NCBI RefSeq assembly: GCF_004340685.1
Contig: NZ_SLUN01000025.1
Location: forward strand, 1 to 64,000
Direction: 5' to 3'
Origin: Hydrogenispora ethanolica
GTDB lineage: Bacteria > Bacillota > UBA4882 > UBA8346
DNA: 64,000 nt
Part shown: piece by piece, positions 16,635 through 25,432 of the stretch
Layout of the letters: each line of letters begins with the position of its first letter
Numbering within the stretch: the first letter of the stretch is position 1
Notes under the pieces: generated by a model
Told to the model about the DNA's origin: nothing
The model's input: the letters and a program-made list of their open reading frames with translations, nothing else
Databases searched by the model: none
Position numbers and translations under genes: made by a program

Positions 16635-18458
16635 GTGAGCAGTACAATGACGAAACGTTTGCCGAAACGGGCGGAAATCCCCGTACAGTTCCAATGGAAG
16701 CTGGCGGAGATTTATCCGTCCAATGAGGCTTGGGAGGCGGATTTCGCCCGTTTAAAGGATATCATTGGCGGAACCGGTGAACAGGCGGCGAGATTTCTCG
16801 ATTCAGCCGCCAATTTGTTGGCTTTTTTGCAGGCCAAGGACAATCTGGGAAGGCTGGTCGACAAGCTGTTCGTATTTGCCCGCATGCATAAGGATGAAAA
16901 TAACGCGGATCCCGGTTACCAGGCGATGACCAGCCGGATACAGACCCTGGCCACCGAGGCCGGCAGCGCGCTGTCGTTCCTGGTACCGGCGCTGGTAGAA
17001 TTTCCGGCGGAGCAGCTCCATGCATACTTGGAGCAAGAACCGGGACTTCGGGTTTACGAACGGTTTTTTGCGGAAATCGAACGCCAGAAACGGCATGTAT
17101 TGTCGGCGCCCGAGGAAAAGCTCCTGGCGGAGAGCGGCGAAGTGGCCGACGCCGCCGGCGCAATCTTCGGCATGCTGGACAATGCCGACTTGAAGTTCCC
17201 CAACATCACCGATGAGAACGGCGAAGCAGTCGAGCTGACCAAGGGGCGTTACTCCCGTTTCCTGGAGAGCAAGGACCGCCGCGTCCGGCAGGAAGCGTTT
17301 ACAACGCTCTATGACACCTACTCCAAATTTCGAAATACCTTCGGCGCTACCTTGAATGCTTCCGTCAAGAGCGACGTTTTTTATGCCAAAGTCCGCCGTT
17401 TTGACTCGGCGCTCCAAGCCTCACTGGATGATGATAATATTCCGGCTTCAGTCTACGACCGTTTAATCGAGACCGTCCACGAATACCTTCCGGAACTCCG
17501 GCGCTATCTGCGGTTGCGCCAAAAGATGCTAAACCTGCCGGAGCTGCACATGTATGATCTCTATACGCCGCTGATCCCGGAATACCAGCGGACCGTCGAT
17601 TACGATCAGGCAAAAGAGATGGTTTTGGCAGGACTTCGGCCGATGGGGGACGAATACTTATCGTTGGTGAAAATGGGCTTGGAAAACGGTTGGATCGACG
17701 TTTGCGAGAATGAGGGCAAGACCAGCGGAGCCTATGCCTGGGGTGCTTACGACACCCATCCTTACATTCTCCTGAATTTTCAGGGCAAGATTCATGATGT
17801 GTTTACTATAGCCCATGAGATGGGGCACGCGCTGCATAGTTATTTCTCCAACCGCAATCAGCCCTATATTTATTCCGGATATAAAATTTTCGTGGCGGAA
17901 GTCGCCTCAACCGTCAATGAAGCCTTATTAATGGAACATCTGGTCCAGCAAAGCACCGACCCCAAGGAAAAACAATATTTAATCAATCAGCGGCTGGAAC
18001 AGTTCCGGACCACGGTCTTCCGGCAGACGATGTTCGCCGAGTTTGAGAAGCTGATCCATCAAGAGGTGGAAGCAGGCGGCGCATTGACTGCCGAGTGGTT
18101 TACCGAGCGGTATCTCCAATTGAACCAGCAATATTATCAGCCGGAAACCGTGGTGGATCCGCCGGTGGGACTGGAGTGGGCCCGGATTCCCCATTTTTAT
18201 TCGGCGTATTATGTCTATAAATACGCCACCGGGTTCTCGGCAGCCACAGCGCTTTCCCAGTTGATCCTGAAAGAAGGCCCGCCGGCCAGGGAACGTTATG
18301 TGGAATTTCTGAAGAGCGGCGACTCGGATTTCCCGCTGAATCTGCTACGGAAAGCCGGCGTGGATATGGAATCCCCCGCGCCAGTCCGGGCGGCGCTGGA
18401 GGTGTTTAAAGAGTCCATCACCGAGCTGAGTTCTTTAACCGGAGTCGCGCTGGACTGA
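16635..18458 (+). CDS. pepF: Oligoendopeptidase F (M3 family zinc peptidase)
   Basis: A 607-residue M3B peptidase with HEMGH at His394 (in IAHEMGHALHSYFS) and the downstream EVASTVNEALL that supplies the third zinc ligand. It degrades cytoplasmic peptides of roughly 7-17 residues after proteins have been partly cleaved. Length and layout match the family (N-terminal helical domain about 1-200, catalytic domain about 200-600). GTG at 16635 follows GGAGGGG at about 9 bp. It stands alone, between a repeat array and the DUF502 gene. Confidence 0.95.
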   Translation: MSSTMTKRLPKRAEIPVQFQWKLAEIYPSNEAWEADFARLKDIIGGTGEQAARFLDSAANLLAFLQAKDNLGRLVDKLFVFARMHKDENNADPGYQAMTSRIQTLATEAGSALSFLVPALVEFPAEQLHAYLEQEPGLRVYERFFAEIERQKRHVLSAPEEKLLAESGEVADAAGAIFGMLDNADLKFPNITDENGEAVELTKGRYSRFLESKDRRVRQEAFTTLYDTYSKFRNTFGATLNASVKSDVFYAKVRRFDSALQASLDDDNIPASVYDRLIETVHEYLPELRRYLRLRQKMLNLPELHMYDLYTPLIPEYQRTVDYDQAKEMVLAGLRPMGDEYLSLVKMGLENGWIDVCENEGKTSGAYAWGAYDTHPYILLNFQGKIHDVFTIAHEMGHALHSYFSNRNQPYIYSGYKIFVAEVASTVNEALLMEHLVQQSTDPKEKQYLINQRLEQFRTTVFRQTMFAEFEKLIHQEVEAGGALTAEWFTERYLQLNQQYYQPETVVDPPVGLEWARIPHFYSAYYVYKYATGFSAATALSQLILKEGPPARERYVEFLKSGDSDFPLNLLRKAGVDMESPAPVRAALEVFKESITELSSLTGVALD

Positions 18459-18634
18459 ACGGACGGCGCCGTTTCCGGAAAAGTGGCCGATAATTTGGAG
18501 AATGGAGAATTCAGCACCGCTAATCATTGCCGCTGGATTCTCCTAAAAATATTGGACGACACTCCGTTGGTTTTTGTAACGAATGATGATTCTTTGACAC
18601 AAAAATTTTGCAACGATAGATAAGGTGATGCTCA

Positions 18635-19222
18635 GTGTGGAAACGATTACGAAATCTTTTAATCACCGGGTTTCTCGTTCTGTTACCGGTGATTGTAACC
18701 ATCGAGTTATTAATCTGGGGTTTTTTTCAGCTGGATTCAATTCTAGGGGTCGTCTTCAAAAAAATTTTTCAGCAATCGTACAGGACGGGCATCGGTCTGG
18801 CCGCTTTGTTATTCCTGGTGCTGGCAACCGGGTTGTTGGCCCGGAATTATCTTGGCAAACGTTTGATCGAATTCGCCGAGCGGTTCGTAAAGAAAATCCC
18901 CATTCTCAATTCCATTTACGGAACCACCAAGCAGATCACCGAGGGTTTTAGCCGGACTGACAAAAATGTCTTTCGACAAGTGGTCCTGGTGGAGTATCCC
19001 CGGAAAGGGCTATACAGCCCCGGTTTTTTGACGGGTGATGCTTTGACCGCAGCCAGCGAGAAGCTTGGCACGCGCTTGGTGAATGTATTCGTCCCGACCG
19101 TGCCCAATCCCACGACCGGCTTTTTAATCTTTGTTCCCGAAGAGCAACTCATCTATCTTGATATCAGTGTCGAAGATGGATTCAAATTGCTTCTTTCCGC
19201 CGGAGTCATCAAGCCGAATTGA
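18635..19222 (+). CDS. DUF502 family membrane protein
   Basis: 195 residues. Two N-terminal membrane spans (about 8-35, LLITGFLVLLPVIVTIELLI; and about 52-72, GLAALLFLVLATGLLA) are followed by a soluble domain with IPILNSIYGTTKQI and VFVPTVPNPTTGFLIFVPEEQ, the signature of DUF502. The function is unknown; the family occurs widely in bacteria and as plant LCV/COV proteins. GTG start with AAGGTG about 7 bp upstream. A terminator follows, so it is probably a single-gene transcript. Confidence 0.9.
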   Translation: MWKRLRNLLITGFLVLLPVIVTIELLIWGFFQLDSILGVVFKKIFQQSYRTGIGLAALLFLVLATGLLARNYLGKRLIEFAERFVKKIPILNSIYGTTKQITEGFSRTDKNVFRQVVLVEYPRKGLYSPGFLTGDALTAASEKLGTRLVNVFVPTVPNPTTGFLIFVPEEQLIYLDISVEDGFKLLLSAGVIKPN

Positions 19223-19230
19223 ATTCTGCC

Positions 19231-19250
19231 AGCCCAGGATGGGCTTTTTT
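19231..19250 (+). terminator. Terminator after the DUF502 gene
   Basis: AGCCC-AGGAT-GGGCT followed by six T, directly after the stop codon at 19222. Confidence 0.85.
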
Positions 19251-19259
19251 CATGCGGGC

Positions 19260-19287
19260 TAAACTTTTTGGCGGTTAAAACCGATAA
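19260..19287 (+). promoter_or_regulatory. Sigma-28 (SigD/FliA) type promoter of motAB
   Basis: TAAACTTT (19260-19267), a 12-bp spacer and ACCGATAA (19280-19287), against the flagellar consensus TAAAGTTT-N11-GCCGATAA. It lies about 60 bp upstream of motA, as expected for late flagellar genes. Confidence 0.7.
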
Positions 19288-19346
19288 GATATACAACCTG
19301 ATATATTGTCTTTTATAAATATCATACGATCAATGGAGTGAGAAGT

Positions 19347-20165
19347 TTGAATTTAGGTACAATTGTCGGACTGGTAGTGGCGATAATCTGTATTTTTGCC
19401 GCGGCTTTGGTGGAAGCGGGCCATGAAGGGCCGGCGGCGATGGTGCGTTTGCTCAATTTCCCGGGCGCTCTGATTGTCTTCGGCGGAACAATCGGCGCGA
19501 CGATGACCTGCTTTAGCCTGAAAGACTTCCTCAAGGTGGGCCAGTATCTGGGAGTCGCTTTTAAAGAGACCAAGACCGAGGCTCCGGGATTAATCGCCCA
19601 GATGGTCCAGTTTGCCGAAGTCGCCCGAAAAGAAGGCCTGCTCAAGTTGGAAGAGTTGGTTTCCACCGTGGAAAATACTTTTTTGCGCAAAGGGATCCAG
19701 TTGATCGTGGACGGCACCGACCCCGCCGTTACCCGCGAGATTTTGGAGAACGAAGTCAATTGCATGGAGGAACGGCATAAAGTGGGAGTGCAGCTTTTCC
19801 AGCAAGCGGGAGGGTTTGCGCCCACCATGGGGATGATCGGGACGGTCATGGGGCTGGTCAATGTTTTAGCGAATCTGAATGACACCGCAAGCCTGGGGCC
19901 GGCAATCTCCACTGCCTTTATCGCCACCTTTTACGGCGTATTTACCGCTAATATTCTCTGGCTTCCCTTGGCCACCAAATTAAAGGCCCTCAACAAACAA
20001 GAGGTTGAAATCTGTCAGATTATTATCGAGGGGGTATCCTCCATCCAAGCGGGCGATCACCCGCGGGTGATCAATGATAAACTGGTGGCGTTTCTCTCCC
20101 CCTCCAAACGAGAACTCCCGCAAGTCGAAGCGGCCGGCGGAGCTGTCGGAGTTGACAACGGATGA
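19347..20165 (+). CDS. motA: Flagellar motor stator protein MotA
   Basis: A 272-residue inner-membrane stator subunit with four membrane spans (about 1-22, 30-50, 145-170 and 180-200). The conserved proline-glycine segment GGFAPTMGMIGTVMGLVN precedes the last two spans. The cytoplasmic loop is charged (KEGLLKLEELVSTVE). With MotB it forms the ion channel that drives flagellar rotation. TTG at 19347 is chosen because GGAG ends 8 bp before it; a GTG 9 bp upstream overlaps that site. It overlaps motB by 4 bp (ATGA), so the two are translationally coupled. Confidence 0.95.
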   Translation: MNLGTIVGLVVAIICIFAAALVEAGHEGPAAMVRLLNFPGALIVFGGTIGATMTCFSLKDFLKVGQYLGVAFKETKTEAPGLIAQMVQFAEVARKEGLLKLEELVSTVENTFLRKGIQLIVDGTDPAVTREILENEVNCMEERHKVGVQLFQQAGGFAPTMGMIGTVMGLVNVLANLNDTASLGPAISTAFIATFYGVFTANILWLPLATKLKALNKQEVEICQIIIEGVSSIQAGDHPRVINDKLVAFLSPSKRELPQVEAAGGAVGVDNG

Positions 20166-20920
20166 AGAAGAAGCATGAGGAAGAACATGAGAATGTCGAA
20201 CGCTGGCTATTGACCTACTCGGACCTGATTACGTTGATGATGGCGTTTTTCGTGATCCTATTCGCCATGGCCCAAGTGGATGCCGCCAAATTTAAGACAT
20301 TGTCGCAGTCTCTCTCGATGGCCTTCGGAGCCCATGGCGGGAGCGGCGGCACCAACATGTTGACCAATTTTCAAGGTGCCAGAGTTGCTCCCCCGAGCAT
20401 TTCGGTGATGTCCGAGGACAGCCAGTTCAACGATGTGATGAAATTGATCCGCGAATATACCAATCAGGCGGGAATCTCCAAATCGGTCCAAGCCTCGATC
20501 CAGGAACGGGGTTTGGTGCTCAACCTGGCGGATACGGTCTTGTTCGAATCGGGAAAGGCCGACCTGTCGCCACACGCTCAGGAAATCTTGGATCATTTGG
20601 CGGAGATTATTTTTTCCACCGGAAGGATGATCCGGGTCGAAGGGCATACGGACAATGTTCCGATTAACACGGCCCGTTACCGTTCCAACTGGCAATTGTC
20701 CACCGATCGCGCCACCAATGTCATCATGTACTGGATCTCCAAGTATCCCGATGCGGGCCCCCGGCTTTCCGCGGGAGGGTATGGCGAATTTCGGCCGATT
20801 GCCACCAATCAAACGGCGGAAGGCAGGACGAAAAACCGCCGCGTCGAGATTGTATTGCTACGGCAAGAGACTGCCGATAAGGAACCGGGAGCGAAACCGG
20901 CTGAAGCGCCGGCGCGTTAA
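20162..20920 (+). CDS. motB: Flagellar motor stator protein MotB
   Basis: 252 residues. A charged N-terminus leads to one membrane span with the ion-binding aspartate Asp21 in LLTYSDLITLMMAFFV. A plug/linker region follows, then an OmpA-like peptidoglycan-binding domain (about 125-235, VEGHTDNVPIN...NWQLSTDRATNVI). It anchors the stator to the cell wall. No other flagellar gene lies in the window, so the rest of the motility machinery must be elsewhere. Confidence 0.96.
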   Translation: MKKKHEEEHENVERWLLTYSDLITLMMAFFVILFAMAQVDAAKFKTLSQSLSMAFGAHGGSGGTNMLTNFQGARVAPPSISVMSEDSQFNDVMKLIREYTNQAGISKSVQASIQERGLVLNLADTVLFESGKADLSPHAQEILDHLAEIIFSTGRMIRVEGHTDNVPINTARYRSNWQLSTDRATNVIMYWISKYPDAGPRLSAGGYGEFRPIATNQTAEGRTKNRRVEIVLLRQETADKEPGAKPAEAPAR

Positions 20921-21175
20921 CGTTTCATTACACTTCGATTTTGACAGGAAAATAGGGGTGGCCAAAAAAGGAATTTCGGTTTATTTCACGAATTTTAGAA
21001 TATATTTGATTCGAGTTCCTAGTAGGCCAATCCAAATGGTCGGGTATACGATACCAGTTGGGCGGGTTTCGGGGGTTGGAATCAGTTGACAGGTAAGTTC
21101 CTGTGCAAAATCGTTTATGCTATTTAAAGAAAATTCTTTAAATAACAGTATATTAAGCCGAAAGTGGTGAAGAAC

Positions 21176-21397
21176 ATGAAAGAGAAGGTAACCGAGGCTT
21201 TGGATAAGATCCGTCCCTCGCTCCAAGCCGACGGCGGAGATGTGGAGCTCGTGGATGTACAGCAAGATGGGGTTGTCAAAGTCCGTTTGAAAGGCGCCTG
21301 CGCCGGTTGTCCGATGTCGCAGATGACGTTGAAAAACGGGATTGAACGGTATCTCAAACAAACCGTCCCCGAAGTACAGAGCGTTGAATCGGTCTGA
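21176..21397 (+). CDS. NifU C-terminal domain protein (iron-sulfur scaffold/carrier)
   Basis: A 73-residue stand-alone NifU C-terminal (NFU) domain with the cluster-binding pair in CAGCPMS (CxxC). [13 protein letters not shown] is typical of the family. It transiently carries a [4Fe-4S] cluster to target proteins. The ATG at 21176 is chosen; an in-frame GTG at 21164 is possible but lacks an upstream binding site. It is monocistronic, with a strong terminator right behind it. Confidence 0.92.
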   Translation: MKEKVTEALDKIRPSLQADGGDVELVDVQQDGVVKVRLKGACAGCPMSQMTLKNGIERYLKQTVPEVQSVESV

Positions 21398-21401
21398 GAC
21401 G

Positions 21402-21431
21402 AAAATCCCCAACCACCGTTGGGGATTTTGT
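21402..21431 (+). terminator. Terminator after the NifU-like gene
   Basis: AAAATCCCCAAC (21402-21413) pairs with GTTGGGGATTTT (21418-21429), a 12-bp perfect stem with a 4-nt loop and T-rich tail. Confidence 0.9.
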
Positions 21432-21551
21432 TTCAAATAAAGCGGAATCAAAACATTTTCAAGAGATCGTTTTTTTTACAGGAGGGTTTAAGCCGCGGAA
21501 AGCGAAAAAGATAACGGCATAAGCGTCAAACATACCGGGGTGAATCCGAAT

Positions 21552-22142
21552 ATGAGCAGGGGTTCAAAACGCTTCTGGATGATCATGATCCTAACCGTTA
21601 TGGTAATCGTCTTCGGAACGGGTACCATTTTGGCGGAACCTCCGGCCATCATCGACAGCTTTCGATCCGCTTTAAAAAACCGTGATATTCAAGGTTTTCG
21701 CAGCCTCATTGCACCCGATGGTCTCGTGCTGGTGCGTAGTTATAATCGCCATGACCAAGGGCGCGGCGCCGATGTTCTCTTCAGCATCGCCACCCTTCCC
21801 GCAAACTTCCAAGTGCCGGTCGCCAACGACTTTCCTTTTGACTTGCAATATCTGTTCGGTTGGACGATCCGGAGTAAATCACTGGTATCGCTCAGCGCCT
21901 CCTTTTCCAGTGATGCGCTGGCGGAACGCTCGGTTCCGGCGGTTCGTCATTTCGCGCGCCAGATTGTAGACCGGGCGAACCAGGCCAATCTCAGCTTTGT
22001 GCCAACAGTGGTACGGTTAGCGGACGATTGGGTCATTCTAAGCGAAGCGTCCTCGAAACAAGGCTTGCTATCCGGCGCTTTGGCCGTGTTCCAAAAAAAC
22101 GGACCGGAATACCGTTTGAAAATGGTCGTTGATCTCCGCTGA
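21552..22142 (+). CDS. Secreted protein of unknown function
   Basis: About 196 residues with a signal peptide (SKRFWMIMILTVMVIVFGTGTILAEPP, probable cleavage after ILA). The mature part is about 165 residues of mixed alpha/beta with SFRSALKNRDIQGFRSLIAPDG, reminiscent of lipocalin/NTF2-like secreted domains, but I do not recognise a family. No lipobox cysteine is present. The start could be GTG 21540 or ATG 21552; the latter is favoured because GGGGTG lies about 10 bp upstream. Repeat copy C begins right at the stop codon. Confidence 0.7.
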   Translation: MSRGSKRFWMIMILTVMVIVFGTGTILAEPPAIIDSFRSALKNRDIQGFRSLIAPDGLVLVRSYNRHDQGRGADVLFSIATLPANFQVPVANDFPFDLQYLFGWTIRSKSLVSLSASFSSDALAERSVPAVRHFARQIVDRANQANLSFVPTVVRLADDWVILSEASSKQGLLSGALAVFQKNGPEYRLKMVVDLR

Positions 22143-22277
22143 TTCAAAGCGTTGTAATGAACCCTGTCCGAAGGTCAGGGTGAACCCAAAAGCTCAGAGC
22201 AGCAAGGGATAAAGTCGTTTTAAAACCCTCTTGCAGGTCGAAGTGATTGGAAAGCGGCTTCATCCCATGGCTTTTAA
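22143..22277 (-). repeat. 135-bp two-hairpin repeat, copy C (most diverged)
   Basis: Read on the minus strand it begins TTTAAAAGCCATGGG. Hairpin 1 is GGGATGAAG with CTTTATCCC: relative to GTGATAAAG/CTTTATCAC a T-A pair has become G-C, a compensatory change. The inner stem of hairpin 2 is CCCTG/CAGGG. It lies between two convergent genes and its TAA is the stop codon of trmL. Confidence 0.85.
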
Positions 22278-22732
22278 ACCAATCCCGGAAATTCCTGCTG
22301 CCGGAGGGCTTCAAACAGGATGATCGCCACCGAATTGGCCAGATTTAAGGAACGCGCATCGGGAACCATCGGAATCCGGATGTTGTGGTCAGGCTCGCGG
22401 GAGAGAATCTCCGGCGGCAAGCCGCGGGTCTCCGGTCCGAAGACCAATGAATCGTCTTTGGCAAACCGGATTTGCTGATAATGCCGGCCCCCTTTGGTGG
22501 AAGCGTAAAAAAGGCGTTGGTTGGGAAATTGATCAAGATAACTCTGAAAATTGAGATGGCGTTGGATGGGGACCAGTTCCCAATAGTCCAATCCGGCCCG
22601 TTTCAGGCGTTGATCATCCCAAAAGAATCCCAATGGTTCGATGAGGTGGAGCTCCGTTCCGGCGGCCGCGCAGAGCCGGGCAATATTTCCGGTGTTTTGA
22701 GGGATCTCCGGTTGATAAAGGACGATATGCAT
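22274..22732 (-). CDS. trmL: tRNA (cytidine(34)-2'-O)-methyltransferase TrmL
   Basis: A 152-residue SPOUT methyltransferase, the usual family length. It has YQPEIPQNTGNIARLCAAAG at the N-terminus, LVFGPETRGLP in the knot region and IPMVPDARSLNLANSVAIILFEALRQ at the C-terminus. It methylates the ribose at wobble position 34 of certain leucine tRNAs. The stop codon lies inside repeat copy C (…GTT TAA AAG), so the element sets the C-terminus. Confidence 0.95.
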   Translation of the reverse strand: MHIVLYQPEIPQNTGNIARLCAAAGTELHLIEPLGFFWDDQRLKRAGLDYWELVPIQRHLNFQSYLDQFPNQRLFYASTKGGRHYQQIRFAKDDSLVFGPETRGLPPEILSREPDHNIRIPMVPDARSLNLANSVAIILFEALRQQEFPGLV

Positions 22733-22786
22733 CGTAGTAACCTCCGGGCGGTTGATTGAACGGTCACCCTGGAAATGGCGCGTTTT

Positions 22787-22921
22787 TTAAAAGCGTTGTG
22801 ATAAACCCTGTCCGAAGGCCAGGGTGAACACAAAAGCTCAGAAAAGCAAGTGATAAAGTCGATTTTTAATCCATTGAAAGGATGATTTCCGAATTTGAGG
22901 ACTTTATCACATGGCTTTTAA
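22787..22921 (-). repeat. 135-bp two-hairpin repeat, copy D
   Basis: Nearly identical to copy F at 33268. Read on the minus strand: TTAAAAGCCATG, then GTGATAAAGTC with GACTTTATCAC, then TTGTG with CACAA enclosing CCCTG-GCCTTCGGA-CAGGG. This is the only copy between two divergent genes (trmL and folC) rather than at a gene 3' end. It takes up most of the 310-bp gap. Confidence 0.9.
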
Positions 22922-23042
22922 GCCTGTTGCCGGAATCCGCGGGCAAACCGTTCAAAGTGTGATACAATATGGGTAATATTATAGCATAGATCGGAAAGGT
23001 TGGAAGACGGCTGGAGCCGTTTTCTTTTCATGGAGAGGCGTC

Positions 23043-24392
23043 ATGGATTACCAAACAGCGTTGAATTTCATTCAAGAATGCACCAAGTTCGGGATCAAGC
23101 TGGGCCTGGAGCGGATCGGCGAGATTCTGCGGCGAATGGGCCATCCTGAGGAGCGGTTTCGCGCGATCCATATTGCCGGGACCAATGGCAAGGGGTCTAC
23201 AGCGGTCATGTACGAGGCATTGTTACGGGAGGCCGGCTTCAGGGTTGGCCGCTTCACCTCGCCGCATCTTAGCACCTATCGGGAGCGTTTTGTGGTCGAT
23301 GGAGAGCTGATCGGCCAATCGGAGCTGGCGCAGCTCGTAACCGAGCTCCAACCGGTGCTGGCTGCGGTTACGGCCGATGGGTTCGGGAGCCCTACGGAGT
23401 TTGAGGTCGGCACGGCGTTGGCCATGCAGTTTTTCGCCCGGCATAAAGTGGACCTGGCGGTGATCGAAGTCGGAATGGGGGGGCGGTTTGACGCTACCAA
23501 CATCATCAAACCGTTATTCAGCGTGATTACCCATATTGCCTTGGACCACCAGCAATACCTGGGGGACACCCTGGAGAAGATCGCTTTTGAAAAAGCCGGG
23601 ATTATCAAACCCGGAATTCCAGTGGTCATCGGGCGGCAGGAGCCGGCCATCGAACGTTATCTGATGGAGATCGCCGAGTCGCGGCGGAGCCCTTACCGTA
23701 CGGCGTCAGCGGTGCAAGTGCGCAGGTTTACGCCAGGCGAGGCAGGCACGGCCGTGGAATACGCTCATCCCCGGCTGGGCGATCTCCGGCTGCAATTGGG
23801 CCTGATCGGACGGCACCAGGTGGATAACAGTCTCAATGTACTGGCGGGGCTGGATTTCTTGGAGACGGCCGGGATTGCGACAAGCCCGGAACTGCTCCGG
23901 TCAAGCCTGGCCAAGGTCCGCTGGCCCAGCCGGTTCGAGCGGATCGAGGCGGTCGCTCCGCAAAAGTTCTATCTGGACGGCGCCCATAATCCGGATGGCG
24001 TTGCGGCACTGGTCGAAACTTTACAGGCCTTATACCCCGGTGAACGAGTGACGCTGTTGATCGGGATCCTGAATAACCGGCCGCTTCCCGAGCTCGCGGC
24101 GCTCTTCGCTCAAGTGGCGGCCAATGTCGTCACCACGACGGTGCCCGATCCCAAAAGCGCCGATCCGGAAGAACTGGCGGAGCTCTTTCGCGGGTTGGGC
24201 ATCGCCAGCGTGGCGGAACCCGATCCCCGGCGGGCGCTTGAGCAAGTCCGGGGTTCCGGATCGGGAATCGTGGTCGCCAGCGGTTCGTTGTACCTTACCG
24301 GACTATTACGGTCCATTCTATTGAATATGGGTGATGCAATTGATGAAACGTTTAACAGTGGTCGGCGGAGCGTTCGGGAGCGGCAAAACTGA
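23043..24392 (+). CDS. folC: Folylpolyglutamate synthase / dihydrofolate synthase
   Basis: A 449-residue Mur-ligase-family enzyme that adds glutamate to (dihydro)folate in the cytoplasm. The P-loop is IAGTNGKGSTAVM (about 44-56), followed by FTSPHLSTYRERF and the carbamylated-lysine/metal region EVGMGGRFDATN. The C-terminal domain has FYLDGAHNPDGV. The C-terminus runs about 20 residues past the usual end and overlaps the start of the next gene by about 50 bp, implying coupled translation. ATG 23043 follows GGAGAGGCGTC. Confidence 0.95.
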   Translation: MDYQTALNFIQECTKFGIKLGLERIGEILRRMGHPEERFRAIHIAGTNGKGSTAVMYEALLREAGFRVGRFTSPHLSTYRERFVVDGELIGQSELAQLVTELQPVLAAVTADGFGSPTEFEVGTALAMQFFARHKVDLAVIEVGMGGRFDATNIIKPLFSVITHIALDHQQYLGDTLEKIAFEKAGIIKPGIPVVIGRQEPAIERYLMEIAESRRSPYRTASAVQVRRFTPGEAGTAVEYAHPRLGDLRLQLGLIGRHQVDNSLNVLAGLDFLETAGIATSPELLRSSLAKVRWPSRFERIEAVAPQKFYLDGAHNPDGVAALVETLQALYPGERVTLLIGILNNRPLPELAALFAQVAANVVTTTVPDPKSADPEELAELFRGLGIASVAEPDPRRALEQVRGSGSGIVVASGSLYLTGLLRSILLNMGDAIDETFNSGRRSVRERQN

Positions 24393-25017
24393 GTTCGCCA
24401 TCGCGTATGCCCGGAGTTTGGCGGCGGAGGCCGTTCATCCGGTGGGCCTGGTGGATCTGGATATCGTCAATCCTTATTTTCGCTCGCGCGATGTCGCCAA
24501 GGACCTGGCCGAAGCGGGGCTGGAAGTGATCTCCACCGCTCCGGGACTGGAATACGCCGATCTGCCGGCGCTTTCGCCGCAAATCTATACGATGCTTCAA
24601 GACCGGCGGGTGACGACGGTCTTCGATGTCGGCGGAGACCCGGTCGGAGCGCGGGCCTTAGGCCGTTTTTACCCTTATTTTAGTCAAGAGGATTATGATT
24701 TCTGGGTCGTGATCAATCCGTACCGTCCCGACACCCGGGATGTGGACGAGGCGGAGCGGTTGATCGCGGGGTTGGAGGCGGCCAGCCGTCTTCGCGTCAC
24801 CGGCTTGGTCGGCAACATCAACCTTGGCCGGGAGACCACCATGGCGATCTGGCGCAACGGTCTCCCGCTGATCGAAGAGTTGGCGTCCCGCCGTAACTTG
24901 CCGCTGCGCTTTCACATGGTGGAAGAGGGGTTTTACGCTGCGAACCGGGAAGGGCTGGCGGAATATCCGGTCTTTCCGGTACGTTTGCGGATGCTCCCGC
25001 CGTGGCTGCAGGATTAA
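24343..25017 (+). CDS. P-loop nucleotide-binding protein (CobQ/MinD-like ATPase)
   Basis: About 224 residues with a Walker A near the N-terminus (GGAFGSGKTEF, residues 8-18). A deviant DVGGDPVGARAL segment stands in place of Walker B/switch, and VDLDIVNPYFRSRD and VVINPYRPDTRDVDEA follow, as in SIMIBI/ParA-like ATPases. The function is not known. It overlaps folC and precedes the vorDBAC operon, which has its own promoter. A role in assembling or serving that iron-sulfur enzyme is an inference from neighbourhood only. The ATG at 24343 has GGGTG about 10 bp upstream; GTG 24331 and ATG 24334 are alternatives. Confidence 0.8.
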   Translation: MKRLTVVGGAFGSGKTEFAIAYARSLAAEAVHPVGLVDLDIVNPYFRSRDVAKDLAEAGLEVISTAPGLEYADLPALSPQIYTMLQDRRVTTVFDVGGDPVGARALGRFYPYFSQEDYDFWVVINPYRPDTRDVDEAERLIAGLEAASRLRVTGLVGNINLGRETTMAIWRNGLPLIEELASRRNLPLRFHMVEEGFYAANREGLAEYPVFPVRLRMLPPWLQD

Positions 25018-25087
25018 CCGTTCCGCGTCGGAACCGTTGCGCCGCGAATTCCGTTTCGAATAATGTGTGACAAATTAGTGCTTCCGA

Positions 25088-25116
25088 TTGCAAAGCCGTG
25101 GAAAAAGTTTTATGAT
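25088..25116 (+). promoter_or_regulatory. Promoter of the vorDBAC operon
   Basis: TTGCAA (25088-25093), 17-bp spacer, TATGAT (25111-25116), about 100 bp before the first gene. Confidence 0.6.
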
Positions 25117-25214
25117 AGAAGATAATGCATGTCCCCTTGATAATTTTTTTCATTCGGTGCTGGGGAGCGTGCCGTTTTATTTGCTTATTTCTGATGATTA
25201 AGGAGGCAAGGATC

Positions 25215-25418
25215 TTGGCTCAAGTCACATTCAATGAGGAACGGTGTAAAGGTTGCGAGTTATGCGTCAGCGTTTGCCCGAAAAAGATCTTGCGCATGGC
25301 GGATCGTTTTAATTCCAAAGGATATCGGCCGGCCGAAATCAGCGATCAGTCCCAATGCATCGGGTGCACCTTTTGCGCCCGGATGTGTCCCGACGTTGTG
25401 ATCGAAGTTTATAAATAA
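25215..25418 (+). CDS. vorD: 2-oxoacid:ferredoxin oxidoreductase, delta (2[4Fe-4S] ferredoxin) subunit
   Basis: A 67-residue ferredoxin with two complete cluster motifs, CKGCELCVSVCP and CIGCTFCARMCP. It passes electrons from the catalytic subunits to free ferredoxin. The TTG at 25215 has AGGAGG 8 bp upstream; the longer open frame upstream covers the promoter leader and is rejected. First gene of a four-gene operon. The symbol follows usage for VorB-type clusters; korD is equally defensible because 2-oxoglutarate enzymes have the same layout. Confidence 0.9.
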   Translation: MAQVTFNEERCKGCELCVSVCPKKILRMADRFNSKGYRPAEISDQSQCIGCTFCARMCPDVVIEVYK

Positions 25419-25432
25419 GGAGGCTACTTGAG

